DNA of 64,000 bases from Lysinibacillus irui (GCF_028877475.1 NZ_CP113527.1:2659501-2723500), one strand, 5' to 3'; positions 16,567-25,790 are shown, numbered from the stretch's first letter. Numbers and translations are program-made. The notes: generated by a model from the letters alone, not told the origin.

Positions 16567-18237
16567 CTAGTCGCCGCACGGAGCTGGCTCTACTTTTATT
16601 TTGGAAGACATATCTTGATACGTATAATGCAGTATCTTTTTCACACGTTTAAAGTATTTAAACAAGCGTTCATTTGGATGAGCATTTGCTTTATATTCTT
16701 CAATAATGTCTGTAATAAGTGGGAGTAGCTGTTCAGGCTCCAACCCTTCTACAACTGGCTGCGCTGCATGAGCCGTACGACCGACTGGCTTTGCTCCAAT
16801 AAAAACATCAAATTTACTTTTACGATAGACGATGCCAATATCATCAAATACAGCTCGATAACAGGCCATACCACAGCCATTGAAGCCAATATTTAATGTT
16901 TTAGGTAAGGACATGCCGCCTAGTTTTTCTTGTATTTCTTCCGCATATGGAATGGAATCAGCCTTTTCACCGTAGCAAAAATCACAAGCCTTCAATGACA
17001 GGACATCCCCAATAGGCGCTAATAAAAAGCCTACTTCCTGTAATTTCTCTGTAATGCGTTCAGGCTCTGTCGTCGGAATTTTTAAGTGGATTTGATGGTC
17101 TGGCGTATATTCCATCGTACCCTCTTCTCCAACCACCTCTGCTAATGTCATCATTTGCTGTGGTGTGAAAAACTTATTGGCTACCCCTGGACTTACTGCT
17201 AGCTCAAAAATAGATTCTATTTTTTGCTGCACAAGCTTCGGCGGCGTGACCTTAATTGCACTTGTTCCTTTCACCATGGCGAGTGCCGCTGTTGCCATTT
17301 CAAGCGCTGTTTTTTTCGGCCGAGGCGTAGCCGCTACACTGGGTTTATTAAATCGGCCAGCATTAGGGTCTGCTGCAAAGTCATCACGTGCAGTCCCTGT
17401 CTCTTGGTTCATTGCCCACGGCTCATTTTCTTCACGTAAACGCTGATGTGGTCGTAATGGCTGTTTTTCTTCCCCAAGTGTATATTTACGCTGGTAGCCA
17501 CGTGGCGTAATCATTTTATTATCATAGAAAAATGTCGATGAATTCCCGATAATCACGGTTGTCAGCATACCAATATCATGTTCGAGCATTTCTGCTAATG
17601 TTGTCATCGTCACTTCCTGACGTTCTCTATAGGCACTTTTTACAAGTCCTACTGGTGTGTCTGGCGAGCGATATTCTAAGAGAATTCGTTGTGCTTCTAC
17701 AATTTGTCTTGTTCTCCTACCACTTTTAGGATTGTATAAAGCAATAACAAAATCAGCCATTGCAGCAGCCTCGACACGCTTTGCAATTAAATTCCATGGT
17801 GTTAGGTGATCACTCAGACTAATGGTACAAGCATCATGCATAATCGGAGCCCCTAGTAAACTAGCACATGAATTGATTGCTGAAATACCAGGAACTATTT
17901 CTACTTCAATGCCTGTAGCTTCTGTCCAGCCTAATTCGATTAACACTTCGTACACTAATCCCGCCATACCATATACGCCCGCATCCCCACTCGAAATTAC
18001 GGAGACGATGCTGCCTGCTTCTGCTTGACGAACAGCCTCTTGAGCACGTGATACCTCTTCTGTCATTCCGGTACTGACAATAGACTTTGCACTGACTAAA
18101 TCTTGAATAAGCTCTACATAGGTTTTATAGCCTATGATCATATCACTTTGTTGTAAAGCTTCTACTGCTCGTGTCGTAATATGCTTAAAATCTCCAGGTC
18201 CAAAGCCCACTACGAAAATTTTCCCTTTTTGCGCCAT
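16567..18237 (-). CDS. cbiH60: CbiH60-type ring-contracting cobalt-factor III C17-methyltransferase with Fe-S domain
   Basis: A 556-residue protein, about twice the length of plain CbiH. Residues 1 to about 245 form a tetrapyrrole methylase (VVGFGPGDFKHITTRA, VISSGDAGVYGMAG, VPGISAINSCASLLGAPI). A linker to about 320 leads to a C-terminal domain like one half of nitrite/sulfite reductase (IESIFELAVSPGVANKFFTP). Cysteines 418, 421, 455 and 459 (CxxC and CGMAC) fit a 4Fe-4S cluster. B. megaterium CbiH60 has this layout and carries out C17 methylation with ring contraction. The start is at 18237, after GAGGGG, five bases beyond cbiW. Confidence 0.95.
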   Translation of the reverse strand: MAQKGKIFVVGFGPGDFKHITTRAVEALQQSDMIIGYKTYVELIQDLVSAKSIVSTGMTEEVSRAQEAVRQAEAGSIVSVISSGDAGVYGMAGLVYEVLIELGWTEATGIEVEIVPGISAINSCASLLGAPIMHDACTISLSDHLTPWNLIAKRVEAAAMADFVIALYNPKSGRRTRQIVEAQRILLEYRSPDTPVGLVKSAYRERQEVTMTTLAEMLEHDIGMLTTVIIGNSSTFFYDNKMITPRGYQRKYTLGEEKQPLRPHQRLREENEPWAMNQETGTARDDFAADPNAGRFNKPSVAATPRPKKTALEMATAALAMVKGTSAIKVTPPKLVQQKIESIFELAVSPGVANKFFTPQQMMTLAEVVGEEGTMEYTPDHQIHLKIPTTEPERITEKLQEVGFLLAPIGDVLSLKACDFCYGEKADSIPYAEEIQEKLGGMSLPKTLNIGFNGCGMACYRAVFDDIGIVYRKSKFDVFIGAKPVGRTAHAAQPVVEGLEPEQLLPLITDIIEEYKANAHPNERLFKYFKRVKKILHYTYQDMSSKIKVEPAPCGD

Positions 18238-18241
18238 GCTG

Positions 18242-18613
18242 TTACCCCTCTTTCACCTTTTCGATCCCTTTAATGGCTGTCGTTTGTGCTGTACGCTGTA
18301 ATGTACCTTCCCGAAGTGTAAAGACATGTTCGTTGTATAATGTTTCATGATGTAAATCTTGTACGAGTATTCTTGCATGCTCTGTTGATGGCACTCGATA
18401 CCAATTTCCTTGTGGATAGGCGATGACTACACAAGCATCCTTGCATCGTCCATTACAGCGCGTTCTTGTCGTATGTATTTCCTGATCGAGTGCTTGTCGC
18501 TGTATTTCATCTCGAATGGCTAAGGTAATTTCCTCAGCATCCTTTCTCATGCAGCTACTGCCATTGCAAATAAAGAGATGTGTTTTCATCCCCTCTAAAT
18601 TCCATGTTGTCAT
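18242..18613 (-). CDS. cbiW: Thioredoxin-like [2Fe-2S] ferredoxin, CbiW-like
   Basis: A 123-residue protein, first gene of the cobalamin operon. Cysteines at 16, 21, 53, 57 and 61 (ICNGSSC, RCNGRCKDAC) fit the thioredoxin-fold 2Fe-2S ferredoxins. In B. megaterium the gene before cbiH60 is cbiW, which fits; it may pass electrons to CbiH60 or CbiX, which is inference. The start was set at the ATG at 18613 with GAGGGGAG before it. A longer frame to 18769 runs through the leader terminator and riboswitch and was rejected. Expression is governed by the upstream cobalamin riboswitch. Confidence 0.9.
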   Translation of the reverse strand: MTTWNLEGMKTHLFICNGSSCMRKDAEEITLAIRDEIQRQALDQEIHTTRTRCNGRCKDACVVIAYPQGNWYRVPSTEHARILVQDLHHETLYNEHVFTLREGTLQRTAQTTAIKGIEKVKEG

Positions 18614-18637
18614 CTTCTGTCTCCCCTCATTTGCTTT

Positions 18638-18683
18638 CTGGAAAAAGAAAAAACCCTCACTCTTAACGAAGAGTAAAGGTTTT
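18638..18683 (-). terminator. Leader terminator of the cobalamin operon (riboswitch output)
   Basis: Arms 18669-18683 and 18650-18664 make a 15-bp stem with two G-U pairs around a CGTT loop; on the minus strand it runs into TTTTTTCTTTTTC. It lies 90 bases after the aptamer and 25 bases before the cbiW start, so cobalamin binding probably promotes termination here. Confidence 0.85.
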
Positions 18684-18772
18684 GTAGAAGCCAAATAAAA
18701 ACGAATAGAATAAAATACAGGTACTCGCTCTCGCTTCAACTTCTCCCTCCGAAAAGTTTGCATGCACAATCA

Positions 18773-18927
18773 AATAAGCAGGTTTCCTGACTTAAGCTTC
18801 ATTTTACTATCGCACCTTCCCAAGTTTTCACCAGTGGTACCTGCGAATTCATCAGCTATTACAGTAGCGGGGGCTGTATTGGATTTTCACCAATTTCCCT
18901 ATTATCTCGAGCTATTCGAGCACTTAT
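18773..18927 (-). ncRNA. Cobalamin riboswitch controlling the cbi operon
   Basis: Read on the minus strand, the segment has the conserved order of the adenosylcobalamin aptamer: GGGAAATTGGTGAAAATCC, then GCCCCCGCTACTGTAAT, CCACTGGTGAAAACTTGGGA with the B12 box, and AGTCAGGAAACCTGC near the 3' end. AATAAG at the 5' edge pairs with CTTATT at the 3' edge as helix P1. A leader terminator follows. It would shut off all cobalamin synthesis genes when cobalamin is plentiful. Confidence 0.95.
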
Positions 18928-18981
18928 TGACGTTTTATATGAAATTTATTATCTTCTTCAATTGTTTAGAAAACTGTCTCT

Positions 18982-19009
18982 ATCATATCTTATTATTTTA
19001 AAATTTCAA
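18982..19009 (-). promoter_or_regulatory. Probable sigma-A promoter of the cobalamin operon
   Basis: On the minus strand TTGAAA (19004-19009) and TATGAT (18982-18987) are 16 bases apart, about 50 bases before the riboswitch aptamer. The match is good but the region is AT-rich, so other choices are possible. Confidence 0.55.
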
Positions 19010-19197
19010 TATTTCTTTAAAAATTTATGACAAATTTATCAATTTTGCTCGAATCTTATTCTTTAAAAAACTAAGTTCTCCTTACTTCTATCTAAATTTT
19101 CTATATGGATATGCAATTAAAAATTTTTATATAAAAAAATCTAGCACAATTATGGAAATTTATGTTACACTTTGTCGTGAAATCTCACAACTTTATG

Positions 19198-19360
19198 TTT
19201 TTTCGGTGTAAAATGCTTGCCATTTTACTTAAAAGGGAAGCCGGTTTGAATCCGGCGCGGTCCCGCCACTGTAATAGGGAGCTTTATAGATAATGTCACT
19301 GTCCAATGATGGGAAGACCTATAAAGTGTTGAACTAGAGCCAGGAGACCTGCCGAAAAAA
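19198..19360 (+). ncRNA. Cobalamin riboswitch controlling cbiMNQO
   Basis: The plus strand shows a textbook cobalamin aptamer: AAAAGGGAAGCCGGT, AATCCGGCGCGGTCCCGCC, ACTGTAATAGGGAGC, GTCACTGTCC, ATGGGAAGACC and GAGCCAGGAGACCTGCC. TTTTTTCGG (19198-19206) pairs with CCGAAAAAA (19352-19360) as P1. It lies about 150 bases before cbiM and points away from the aptamer of the biosynthesis operon, 270 bases off. Confidence 0.97.
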
Positions 19361-19432
19361 AGGTGATCGTTTCAACCTACGAGGATAGGTGTGCGGCTTA
19401 GCAGATGAGAATGATTTGCTTTTTTTAGCTAT

Positions 19433-19464
19433 GCACTTTTCCAGCAGCGGAGAAGTGCTTTTTT
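19433..19464 (+). terminator. Leader terminator before cbiM
   Basis: GCACTTTTCC and GGAGAAGTGC form a 10-bp stem around AGCAGC, followed by six T. It lies between the riboswitch and cbiM, so it is the likely output structure. A weaker AGCA/TGCT stem followed by seven T lies just before it at about 19400-19427. Confidence 0.85.
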
Positions 19465-19514
19465 ATTTTACGCACGCTACATTCTTAAAAAACTAATCGT
19501 TAGGAGGAAAGCTT

Positions 19515-20261
19515 TTGACATTTTCATGGTGGAAACTTAGTTATTTTTTATTGGCCTTGTTAATCGTGCCAAACCGAGCCTTTGCTATGCATATCATGGA
19601 AGGCTTTTTACCCATTGAATGGGCCATTTTTTGGTGGGTCATCACGACTCCCTTTATTATTCTAGGATTGCGTTCCATTCGAAAAACAATGGAAGAAAAC
19701 CCTGAAACAAAAATGCTCTTAGGGCTTTCAGGAGCCTTTGCTTTTGTGCTATCGGCCTTAAAGATCCCCTCTGTTACCGGGAGCTGCTCCCACCCAACTG
19801 GCGTTGGACTTGGAACAGTTTTATTTGGACCTTTAGCAATGAGTGTCATTGGGACGATTGTGTTATTATTCCAATCATTACTATTAGCGCATGGTGGTAT
19901 CACTACTTTAGGAGCCAATGCCTTTTCTATGGCTATTGTCGGTCCGTTTATTGCTTACTTTGTTTTTAAAGGGGCTCAACAAATAGGGTTGTCATTTTCA
20001 CTTGCCGTTTTCTTTGCCGCTATGCTTGGTGACTTAGGTACATATATTGTGACTTCTGTCCAACTAGCACTAGCCTTCCCTTCAGAGGTTGGAGGTTTTA
20101 TGGCATCCTTTACAAAGTTCGCAGGAATTTTTGCCTTAACTCAAATTCCGTTAGCCGTTAGTGAAGGAATTTTAACAGTCATTGTGATGAATTTCTTGAA
20201 AAAATACAATGTCAGCGAATTAAAAACTTTACGTGTTTTCTCTACAAAGGAGGCACATTAA
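19515..20261 (+). CDS. cbiM: Cobalt ECF transporter S component CbiM
   Basis: A 248-residue membrane protein that binds cobalt and spans the membrane as part of the CbiMNQO energy-coupling factor transporter. A signal-like segment (residues about 7-24, ending AFA) comes before MHIMEGFLP; in this family the mature N-terminus and the following histidine bind the metal. Further marks are [13 protein letters not shown] and [18 protein letters not shown]. It starts at TTG with TAGGAGGAAAG before it. The upstream leader carries a cobalamin riboswitch, so import is shut when cobalamin is sufficient. Confidence 0.96.
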   Translation: MTFSWWKLSYFLLALLIVPNRAFAMHIMEGFLPIEWAIFWWVITTPFIILGLRSIRKTMEENPETKMLLGLSGAFAFVLSALKIPSVTGSCSHPTGVGLGTVLFGPLAMSVIGTIVLLFQSLLLAHGGITTLGANAFSMAIVGPFIAYFVFKGAQQIGLSFSLAVFFAAMLGDLGTYIVTSVQLALAFPSEVGGFMASFTKFAGIFALTQIPLAVSEGILTVIVMNFLKKYNVSELKTLRVFSTKEAH

Positions 20262-20262
20262 A

Positions 20263-20535
20263 ATGAAACGTAATGTATTGCTATTAGTGATTGTAGTGCT
20301 GTTAGCCATCATCCCACTGTTCATCCAAAAAGGAGCAGAATTTGGTGGTGCTGATGGAGAAGCAGAAGCTGCTATTGGAGAAATCGATGCAGAATATGAA
20401 CCGTGGTTCGACAGCTTATGGGAGCCGCCAAGTGGTGAAATCGAAAGCTTATTATTCGTCCTACAAGCCGCTATTGGTGCTGGTTTTATTGGCTACTTCA
20501 TTGGCTATATGCGCGGCAAACATAAAGAAGGTTAA
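20263..20535 (+). CDS. cbiN: Cobalt ECF transporter component CbiN
   Basis: A 90-residue protein with two membrane helices (about residues 5-22 and 65-83) and an extracytoplasmic segment between them carrying the family stretch EYEPWFDSLWEPPSGEIESLLF. CbiN assists metal loading of CbiM. The start was placed at the ATG at 20263, after AAGGAGG; an upstream in-frame ATG lies inside cbiM. It starts one base after the cbiM stop. Confidence 0.95.
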   Translation: MKRNVLLLVIVVLLAIIPLFIQKGAEFGGADGEAEAAIGEIDAEYEPWFDSLWEPPSGEIESLLFVLQAAIGAGFIGYFIGYMRGKHKEG

Positions 20536-20540
20536 CCAAC

Positions 20541-21314
20541 ATGTTGCTCATTGATAAATATGCCTACCTCAATAAGCTAGCGTTCGTTCATCCACTTGAA
20601 AAAATGATCTTTTCACTTGGACTACTTCTAGTAACGCTTATCATGAAAGATGAACGTCTTTCACTCATTACATTTTTTGTAATGAGTGCTTTTATCATTA
20701 TAGGTGCGAAAATCCCGCTTAAATACTATATTAAATTACTATTACTACCAGCTTTTTTCTTGCTGACGAGTCTCGTATCCATTTTACTAGCTATTACACC
20801 TTCAACCACTGTCTTACCTGCGCATGTTTGGTCTTTCACGTGGATGGCTTGGACAATATTCATCGGGAAAGCAAGTGTCCTAACTGCGCAACACTTGTTC
20901 TTTATCGTTCTTGGCAGTATTAGCTGTTTATATTTTTTAATTTTGACCACATCCGTACAAGGAATTTGTTTTGTGCTACGACAATGGCGACTTCCCTCAC
21001 TCCTAGTCGAGCTAGTAGAATTAACCTATCATTTTATCTTTATTTTTTTAGGGAGCATGCAAAAAATTCATCTAGCCCAGCAGGCCAGGCTTGGCTACCA
21101 TTCACCTATGCAGTGGCTACGCTCTATATCTATGCTTATTGCGGCACTATTTGTTGAAATGTTTCAGCGTAGTCGAGAGCTCAACAATGCCATGCAGTCA
21201 CGGGGCGGTGAAAGCGTTTATTGGCAAGAGACGAGCTCTTATAGCAAGAAAAACTGGCTAGGCATGGCCGTTATTTTTCTAGTGCTCATCGTATATGGAG
21301 GATACTTCTCATGA
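20541..21314 (+). CDS. cbiQ: Cobalt ECF transporter transmembrane component CbiQ
   Basis: A 257-residue integral membrane T component joining CbiM to the ATPase. It has a cluster of hydrophobic segments at residues about 20-60, 65-85, 110-140 and near the C-terminus. The FLGSMQKIHLAQQARLGY and ELNNAMQSRGGE stretches are the coupling helices of EcfT/CbiQ proteins, the latter containing the usual A-x-R-G motif. The start overlaps nothing and follows cbiN by five bases; the 3' end overlaps cbiO by 4 bases. Confidence 0.94.
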   Translation: MLLIDKYAYLNKLAFVHPLEKMIFSLGLLLVTLIMKDERLSLITFFVMSAFIIIGAKIPLKYYIKLLLLPAFFLLTSLVSILLAITPSTTVLPAHVWSFTWMAWTIFIGKASVLTAQHLFFIVLGSISCLYFLILTTSVQGICFVLRQWRLPSLLVELVELTYHFIFIFLGSMQKIHLAQQARLGYHSPMQWLRSISMLIAALFVEMFQRSRELNNAMQSRGGESVYWQETSSYSKKNWLGMAVIFLVLIVYGGYFS

Positions 21315-22153
21315 AAAACTGTTATTTTGAACTAAATCAGCTGTCCTATGCCTATGCTGATGGAACGAAGGCTCTGACAGACATTACCTTACACATACCT
21401 AAAGGAAAAAAAATCGCCATCCTAGGTCATAATGGTGCTGGAAAATCGACTTTATTTCAGCATCTGAACGGCATCTTGAAGCCAACTGCTGGAACGATAT
21501 TATTTGAAGGAAATAAGCTTCAATACAATCGAAAGGCATTAAAGGCACTTCGCCAGCAAGTCGGCATCGTTTTTCAAGATGCGGATCATCAACTTTTTTC
21601 AGGCACTGTCAAGCAAGATATCGCATTTGGACCACTGAACCTTGGTTGGTCTACTGCAAAAGTTGAAGAAAAAATAGCATGGGCTGTTGCACAGACAGAA
21701 GTGGGAAATTTACTCGAAAAACCGATTCATTTTTTAAGTGTAGGTCAAAAAAAACGTGTGGCAATGGCAGGTGTGTTAGCGATGGAGCCCTCTGTCCTCC
21801 TGTTAGATGAACCAACAGCTGGTCTTGATAATTATTATTCTTCAAAAGTTTTACAAACTTTAGCTAAATTAGCAGACGGTAAAAGAACGATTTTACTAGC
21901 TACTCATGATCTCTCTCTTGCTTATGAATGGGCGGATCAAATTATTGTTATGGAGGGTGGATCAATTATTTATAATGGCGATCCTATCACCTTGTTTTAT
22001 GATGAAGATTTGCTAACACAAGCTCATCTAGAACGACCATGGGTTTTAGAAATGGTCTTAGCATTCCAAAAAAAGAAATTAGTGCAGGAAAGCATCCGTA
22101 TGCCTCGCTCTAAAAAAGATATAGAAAAATTAATTGACCAAATTGATTGCTAG
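21311..22153 (+). CDS. cbiO: Cobalt ECF transporter ATPase CbiO
   Basis: A 280-residue ABC ATPase. Walker A is GHNGAGKST, the Q-loop VFQDADHQLF is typical of ECF ATPases, the signature is LSVGQKKRVAMAG (a slightly changed LSGGQ), Walker B is VLLLDEPTAGLD, and the switch histidine lies in LLATHDLS. It drives cobalt import by CbiMNQ. No strong terminator is visible between its stop and the protease gene 92 bases later. Confidence 0.97.
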   Translation: MKNCYFELNQLSYAYADGTKALTDITLHIPKGKKIAILGHNGAGKSTLFQHLNGILKPTAGTILFEGNKLQYNRKALKALRQQVGIVFQDADHQLFSGTVKQDIAFGPLNLGWSTAKVEEKIAWAVAQTEVGNLLEKPIHFLSVGQKKRVAMAGVLAMEPSVLLLDEPTAGLDNYYSSKVLQTLAKLADGKRTILLATHDLSLAYEWADQIIVMEGGSIIYNGDPITLFYDEDLLTQAHLERPWVLEMVLAFQKKKLVQESIRMPRSKKDIEKLIDQIDC

Positions 22154-22245
22154 AGAAAAATTTTCCTCAATTACGAAACTTTACTAATCTTTATTCGTAT
22201 ATGTATAGTCGAGACTAAATTTACAACCCCAAGGAGAGATAACAA

Positions 22246-25200
22246 TTGAAAAGTTGGTTTAACAAATCTGTCGCAGTTGTAGCATCCGCTGCACTAATGG
22301 TTCCTACCGCTTCTGCCTTTGCTGAGACACCACAACATACAGCAAAAAATGTGCTGGCAAACAGTTCGAAACAAATAGAAAAGAATGAAGAAAAATGGAT
22401 GAGCAAGGATACAATTGTTATCAAGCATTCAGGTCTTGATAAAAATGTACATAAAAAAATTGGCTCTAAAGTCATCCGCTCTATTCCTTCTTTAGGTTAC
22501 GATGTAGTTCAACTGAACAAAGGGGTAACAATCGAAAAGGCCGTTTCATACTACTTAAAGCAAAACGGGATTAAAAGTGTATCCCCTAGCTATGTATATC
22601 ATTCTTTCACTAAAGACATAGATCCAAAAAAACAAGAGATGTATCATTTAAGTCTACTGCAAATGGATCAAGCACTCCAATTAGCTGGCGATCATGATGT
22701 AAAAGTTGCTGTCATTGATTCTGGTGTCGATTTTAAACACCCCGATCTCAAATCTCAAGTACTCCCACCCTATAATGCAGCAGCACCTGCAAATGCTACT
22801 TATCCAGGCGACCATGGAACACATGTGGCGGGAATTATCGCCGCAGCAAAAGATAATGGTATTGGTGGACACGGGATTAATCCAAAAGCAAAGCTACTGC
22901 CAATTGATGTATTCAATGGCAAAGAGGGCGCAAATGATTTCATTATTGCACAGGGCATTCTCTATGCCATTGAGCAAGGTGCCGATGTCATTAATATGAG
23001 TCTAGGGGGCTATGGGGAATCTCCACTGATGAAGGAAGCTGTTCAGAAAGCCATTGATAGTGGAATAACAGTTGTGGCTGCTGCTGGAAATGAATCAACA
23101 GATGATTACTCCTTCCCCGCTTCATTCGAAGGTGTCATTAGTGTTGGTTCGACGAATGATCGCAACAAGCTATCAAGTTATTCAAATTACGGACCGTCCG
23201 TTGATGTTGTGGCACCTGGTGAGGAAATATATAGTACGGTTCATGATGGGAAAAAAGGTTCTTCCTTTGTCAAATTTAGTGGCACATCTATGGCATCGCC
23301 AGTCGTGGCAGGTATTGTCTCCCTTCTTAAATCAAAATATCCAAATTTAAAGCCGCATGAAATAGAAGCCATTCTGGAAATGACAGCACAAGATTTGGGC
23401 GAGAAGGGTTATGATCTTACGTATGGTCATGGGCTTGTAGATCCTGTAAAAGCATTACAGTTTGATTTAAATAAACTGCCTAAGCATTATTCAGAGACTA
23501 AGGAAAATCAGCTTAAAAATGCCAAAGTACTAGCTAAAAATAAGTTGAACACGGAACAAGGTGTATTTGAGCAACAGGACGAGATAAAATGGTACAAGGT
23601 TGAATTAGACCAGGATGAATATGCTCAGCTTACATTAAAAGGTGCTGATAAATATGATTATGCCTTTGACCTATATTTCTACCCAAATAGTGGGATTGGT
23701 GATGTAGAACCGATCAATGTGAATGATGTTCGTGTAGGTAAAAAAGAAGGATATTTATTTAAAGCAGATCAAAAAGGCACACTATTAGTTGGTGTTAAAG
23801 ATCATAATGGCAGCTATAGCTTAAAAGGTAAATCTACTTATGTCTTTACAGCACAAACGACGAAGGACCTGCCAATCGATACATTGGATAAGTCTGCAAT
23901 GGAGCCCATTAAAAAGTTCCCATATAGTACAGCAGGCAAAAACTATACCCTTCTGTCAAAAGATCAACAGCAAGATCAAGATTATTTCACGTTTTCTGTA
24001 AAAAAACCTACGACGTTAAAATTTGATCTTACTGGGATTCCAGGTGTTACCGCTTCTATGGAGCTTTATCTAAAAGATGACCTTTCTCCAATACCACCAC
24101 AAGAAGCCGGCAAAGCTGAAAATGAGGAAGTTGAAGAAGAGGAAGCTTATCCAATACAATCTGCTTATGGTGCAGCGAAAGGTGAAGCAGTCAGCATGAT
24201 AATCGATGCTGTTCCAGATCAAGAATACGTATTAAGTGTATCTAATGAGAGTAATAGTGAGTTTTCAATGGAGATGTTCTTTAGTGGTGGCATTGAAAAA
24301 GAGGAAACGATCAGTGAATCTATGATTCCTTACACATTAAAAGGTGAAGTGGTGACCCTTCCTCCTGACGAGGATGGACTACCTTTAGATGAAGCCATGT
24401 TAGAAGAAAACGTCCCAGAGGAACAAGTACCTATTTCACCAAGTAACATAAAAAAACGCAATGAAATGGATAGCCTGATGAGTATGTTAATGACACCTAT
24501 GACGTCGGGCAATCTTGAAAATGTTGATCAAATTCTGAAACAGGCGATACGCTTTGATATCGGCGAAGATCAAAAAGCTTATTTCCAAACTGAATATGAT
24601 GAAGATTTCTTCACATTTAAAGCGAAGGAAGACGCTCTCTATAGTTTTAGCTTTAACAAAGGTACAAACCAAATGCCTACGGGTACAGTGTTTGAATATG
24701 ACGAGGAAGCAAAGGAATTAATTCCGGTTTCTTCCTTAACAAATGATCTCGGCATTTTAGCACTACTACTTGGTTCAGCCGGTAATGAAAATGAAGCAAA
24801 GGTCATTCCATTAAAAAAGGACAAAACATATGTAGTAGCTGTTGTTAATGCTGGTGAACGTTCTGCTGATCCTTACACATTGAAAACTAGTAAAATAGGT
24901 GAAATTCCAGCAGATTATAATCCGGAAAATAATGAGGAAGCAAAAGCCCTCAAAATTCAACCGGGTACTACTTACAAAGATCATCTCATTTATTCAGATG
25001 ATGTAGATTACTACTACTATAAGCAAGAAGGCAATGATGAAGTGATGAGCCTGCTTCTTTCTTCGGTTCCGTTTACAAATGAACAATTAGCGCAACTACC
25101 AAATGAACTGCAAAAAGACTTGAAATTTGCAGGAGCGATTATCGAGGATACGAACGGTAATATGAAAATTGATCCGAAGGAAATGGAAACTGAAGTTCCA

Positions 25201-25746
25201 TTTGGACTTGGTGACAACATACTTGAAATGCTCCTTGGAATGATGGGAACAACTGATGTCAACACATCCTTTACGGCTAAAAAAGATCGAGGCTATTTTA
25301 TCCTTGTTAACAGCATGGGGCTTGGTCAAGTGTCCGCTCAACCGTATACATTAACGCTGTTTGACCATAAGCGAGCAGACGAAGATGCCGATTCTAAATT
25401 AGTGAATGGAATCCCAACCAAACCATCTGCTCTTACGAAAAAAGAGGATCGATGGATCGCAAGTCAGTATTTAAATGCAGGTATCCCATTTGGTGATAAG
25501 GATTATTTTGAATGGAACAATGACCAAAAGCGCGACGTGACATTCTCTCTTCAAACAGAAAAATCACTAGATGGCGTCATCCGAGTGATCGATGCAAATG
25601 GAAAAACAGTCAAAACGCTAGATCTTTATGGGGCAGGAGATGCTGAGGTAGGTACAGTAGAACTAGATGCTGGTAAATACTATATTGAAGTCAGTGAATA
25701 TTATGGTCAGGCAAGTACCCTACCTTATACGCTAGAAATTAAATAA
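22246..25746 (+). CDS. Large secreted subtilisin-family serine protease with C-terminal modules
   Basis: An 1166-residue secreted protease. Residues 1-26 are a signal peptide (ends ASAFA). A short propeptide precedes the S8 domain (about 150-410) with Asp158 in VIDSG, His193 in GTHVAG, Asn281 in AAGN and Ser347 in GTSMAS, so the triad is complete. From about 430 to the end I see five or so beta-rich modules of the pre-peptidase C-terminal (PPC) kind, each with a D-x-D/K-Y/F-F core (DQDYFTF, DEDFFTF, DVDYYYY, DKDYFEW). DTNGNMKIDPKE resembles an EF-hand calcium loop. No LPXTG anchor is seen. It starts at TTG after AAGGAGAG and is closed by a terminator at 25759. Confidence 0.95.
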   Translation: MKSWFNKSVAVVASAALMVPTASAFAETPQHTAKNVLANSSKQIEKNEEKWMSKDTIVIKHSGLDKNVHKKIGSKVIRSIPSLGYDVVQLNKGVTIEKAVSYYLKQNGIKSVSPSYVYHSFTKDIDPKKQEMYHLSLLQMDQALQLAGDHDVKVAVIDSGVDFKHPDLKSQVLPPYNAAAPANATYPGDHGTHVAGIIAAAKDNGIGGHGINPKAKLLPIDVFNGKEGANDFIIAQGILYAIEQGADVINMSLGGYGESPLMKEAVQKAIDSGITVVAAAGNESTDDYSFPASFEGVISVGSTNDRNKLSSYSNYGPSVDVVAPGEEIYSTVHDGKKGSSFVKFSGTSMASPVVAGIVSLLKSKYPNLKPHEIEAILEMTAQDLGEKGYDLTYGHGLVDPVKALQFDLNKLPKHYSETKENQLKNAKVLAKNKLNTEQGVFEQQDEIKWYKVELDQDEYAQLTLKGADKYDYAFDLYFYPNSGIGDVEPINVNDVRVGKKEGYLFKADQKGTLLVGVKDHNGSYSLKGKSTYVFTAQTTKDLPIDTLDKSAMEPIKKFPYSTAGKNYTLLSKDQQQDQDYFTFSVKKPTTLKFDLTGIPGVTASMELYLKDDLSPIPPQEAGKAENEEVEEEEAYPIQSAYGAAKGEAVSMIIDAVPDQEYVLSVSNESNSEFSMEMFFSGGIEKEETISESMIPYTLKGEVVTLPPDEDGLPLDEAMLEENVPEEQVPISPSNIKKRNEMDSLMSMLMTPMTSGNLENVDQILKQAIRFDIGEDQKAYFQTEYDEDFFTFKAKEDALYSFSFNKGTNQMPTGTVFEYDEEAKELIPVSSLTNDLGILALLLGSAGNENEAKVIPLKKDKTYVVAVVNAGERSADPYTLKTSKIGEIPADYNPENNEEAKALKIQPGTTYKDHLIYSDDVDYYYYKQEGNDEVMSLLLSSVPFTNEQLAQLPNELQKDLKFAGAIIEDTNGNMKIDPKEMETEVPFGLGDNILEMLLGMMGTTDVNTSFTAKKDRGYFILVNSMGLGQVSAQPYTLTLFDHKRADEDADSKLVNGIPTKPSALTKKEDRWIASQYLNAGIPFGDKDYFEWNNDQKRDVTFSLQTEKSLDGVIRVIDANGKTVKTLDLYGAGDAEVGTVELDAGKYYIEVSEYYGQASTLPYTLEIK

Positions 25747-25758
25747 CCAACCTAATTT

Positions 25759-25790
25759 CCCCTAGATTATGATAGATCTAGGGGATTTTT
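25759..25790 (+). terminator. Terminator of the protease gene
   Basis: CCCCTAGAT and ATCTAGGGG form a perfect 9-bp stem with an 8-base loop, followed by ATTTTT. Confidence 0.9.

Noticed and set aside
18614..18769. N-terminal extension of CbiW to 18769
   Set aside because: It runs through the leader terminator and reaches the edge of the riboswitch, lacks a ribosome binding site, and the extension does not look like protein of this family. The ATG at 18613 has a strong site.
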